Positions 62,328 through 64,000 of a DNA stretch of 64,000 nt are shown here, piece by piece (positions within the stretch are counted from its first letter, which is position 1; each line of letters starts with the position of its first letter). Below the pieces are notes generated by a model. It was not told where the DNA came from and did no database searches. It worked only from the letters and a program-made list of their open reading frames with translations. A program made the translations under genes and the position numbers. Source of the DNA: Symbiodinium natans (taxonomy: Eukaryota > Sar > Dinophyceae > Suessiales > Symbiodiniaceae); assembly GCA_905221605.1 (NCBI GenBank), contig CAJNDS010002146.1, positions 248,001-312,000 of the forward strand, read 5' to 3'.

Positions 62328-64000
62328 ATTAAGCAGATCAACTTGTCACCGGGGCGACCGGTTTCACGTTCAGTGAAGGCAAAGTCAAACGAACATGTGC
62401 TACACGCCCTAACATCTGGTCTTGCTTGGACATGGCGGTCAGCACGGGCTTGGAACTTGATGCAGTGCTCGCACCAAGGCATGAAAGGGATATGCGACAA
62501 TGCGTGGCGACGCATTTCCTCAGGTGTAGGCTCAGAAACGGGTGCTTGCTCTCGGGGCAATTGGACTCTTGCATCCTCGACCTGATGTCGTTCGAGCAAT
62601 CTCTGGCGGTCCATGAAGTTGTGGATGCGCTGCAAGACGGTTGCCTTGCCTCCACTCTTGCCGATGCCCAATGCCGTGCAAGCAGCTCGCAATGTGGACA
62701 AGGTGCATCCCTCATGAAGCTCAACCCCTTCCACAACCACATGTGCACGCATGGCCGGCTGCATCACTTCCTCCGCCTCTTGCCCCGGAAGCTCATCTCC
62801 TTCCTGAATTTCGTCATCGGGTCCCGCTATGTTGCCAACTCCACCTATCGGAACGTCTGGTAACCCTGCATCGGACTCTGCATCTTCCGATACATGGTCT
62901 CGCCGGGCTGCCGGCACTCTCCCAAACAGTTCATCGATGTTGATTTTGCTGCATGATCCGATGGTGATGATATTGTGGATACGGCTCGGCACAAAGGAAG
63001 CTTCTGACAGGTCAAGTGAGCTCAGCGGCGTGTTCAGTTCGAAAACAGCCCAGCCACTCGCCTCTTGCCTTAGCGTAGTCCGGAACTGGACTCCTAAGTG
63101 CGTCAAAGGGACAGTGCAATCAAGAAGGCAGTCGGACATGTCGCGCCTGGCATACACGCCTGATGTCACTTCCTGAAACCGATCATTCAACGCAAGCCAC
63201 GGACCAGAAATTTCGAGGGCCAAGACAGAAGGCCCACGATCATCACACGCCGTCACGCTGGAAATCATTCCAGTCGCGCGCAGACTGTTGTGGCAGTAGT
63301 GCATGGGGACACGCAAGGATGCATCAGGGCTGGTCAAGTGAGGCACTCCGTCCTCATCATGGATGATGTTCCATCCCTGCTTCATCAACTTGCCAACCGA
63401 AAACAGTGGTCGGCTGACACTGCTCAGCAGCCACCGCTCCTTGAACTGCACGTGTCCAATTTGCAACACTGCCATGCGGGTTTTGGAACCTGTGATTTTG
63501 TGGCCTTGCGCATCTCGGAAGTTTTCCTGGGTGTTGGCACACTCAACGCCCACATCTCCCCAGGACAGTGGCAGACAGGATGCATCCGAACCCGAATCAA
63601 CCACTATCTCTATATCCCTGCATCCACCCTGCTGGCCTGCTGTGCTCTGGACTGTCTGAACAAAGAACGTAGCAGGGTTGCTGGAAGGATAGTGAGGAGT
63701 GCACAGGCAAGCATCCGTAGTGGCTGTGGCAGGAAGCACACCATCACAAACGGTCCAATCTTCATCACCGTCTGTTGCTGACATATCATAGACCTCAACA
63801 CCGCACTGCTGGGCAAACACTGTGTATTCTGGCTCGGCAATCGCCTGAGCAAACACTGTGCATTCTGGCTCGGCAATCGCAACGAGATCGTTGCTCTCCT
63901 GCACTGGCACAAGGTTGGGGAGGCTAGGGTGTCCGTGCGGGATCAGGGCTAGCGACTTAACAACCTTGAGGAAATCATCCCCGGCAGCGGGACAAGAGTC
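62323..64000 (-). pseudogene. Copia element alpha: upstream half (protease, integrase start), runs off window
   Basis: An open minus-strand frame from the window edge down to the beta insertion. It shows the protease IEIVVDSGSDASCLPLSWG (about 63600), FSVGKLMKQGW (a block conserved after copia proteases), a SAP-like LSTLRAACTALGIGKSGGKA stretch (about 62640-62700), the integrase zinc motif HALSHIPFMPWCEHC (about 62470-62510) and the first integrase aspartate in CSFDFAFTERETGRPGDKL (about 62360-62410). It stops in beta's LTR. Phase is conserved with 42831 downward. gag lies beyond 64000. This half has no frameshift; the damage is in the other half. Confidence 0.85.

Noticed and set aside
1-64000. 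Dinoflagellate spliced-leader sequence (TTTTGGCTCAAG core) and tRNA genes
   Set aside because: I looked for the spliced-leader core on both strands and saw no convincing match; no tRNA cloverleaf was recognised by eye, though a computed search could still find one.

Overview
The window looks like a dinoflagellate nuclear genome, probably a symbiodiniacean or relative; this is inferred. The signs are one recognisable host gene type in a closely spaced, same-strand tandem array, introns whose donors include GC and apparently GA as well as GT, TTTAGGG-type telomere repeats, Ty1/copia elements with very long ORFs, and layers of degenerate non-LTR retrotransposons. Bacterial features (operons, ribosome binding sites, CRISPR) are absent and not expected.

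Layout: 1-4837 holds two tandem minus-strand acyl-CoA dehydrogenase genes. The 1105-4837 copy is complete with about ten exons and ends in a peroxisome-type AKL tripeptide; the next copy starts at 742 and runs off the left edge. 4838-7930 shows no gene. 7930-34000 is a retrotransposon graveyard. LINE family A (reverse transcriptase, zinc knuckle and an apparent restriction-like nuclease domain) has four copies. LINE family B (coiled-coil ORF1, APE endonuclease, reverse transcriptase) has one long copy at about 22300-30400 containing three later LINE insertions, and one copy at 12718-13776 with the geometry of a twin-primed inversion. A 4849-bp foldback element (16533-21381) with long inverted arms, a 4-bp CTGG target duplication, an interstitial telomere array and a 24-codon minisatellite sits inside a family A copy. 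34000-38870 is mostly non-coding with several minisatellites.

38875-64000 is a three-level nest of minus-strand copia elements. Element alpha (38875-42836 and 62328-64000, broken by frameshifts) was hit in its integrase region by element beta (42837-62322; 200-bp LTRs, TGAGG duplication). Beta was hit by element gamma (52348-60942; 167-bp LTRs, CTTTT duplication). Both LTR pairs look identical by eye, so both insertions look recent. Removing gamma plus one duplication leaves a single beta frame of 3308 codons; removing beta plus one duplication puts alpha's integrase back in one frame. Gamma has an uninterrupted 2595-codon polyprotein.

The copia polyproteins are the most unusual content. Beyond gag, protease, integrase, reverse transcriptase and RNase H they carry membrane segments, long Lys/Glu coiled coils and extra zinc-type modules: an H-x4-C...C-x2-C module placed before gag in beta and after RNase H in alpha, and a second canonical CCHC knuckle near the C terminus of gamma. 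These are not standard Ty1/copia parts. Boundaries quoted for degenerate LINE copies are approximate; LTR, target-duplication and foldback boundaries were read base by base.
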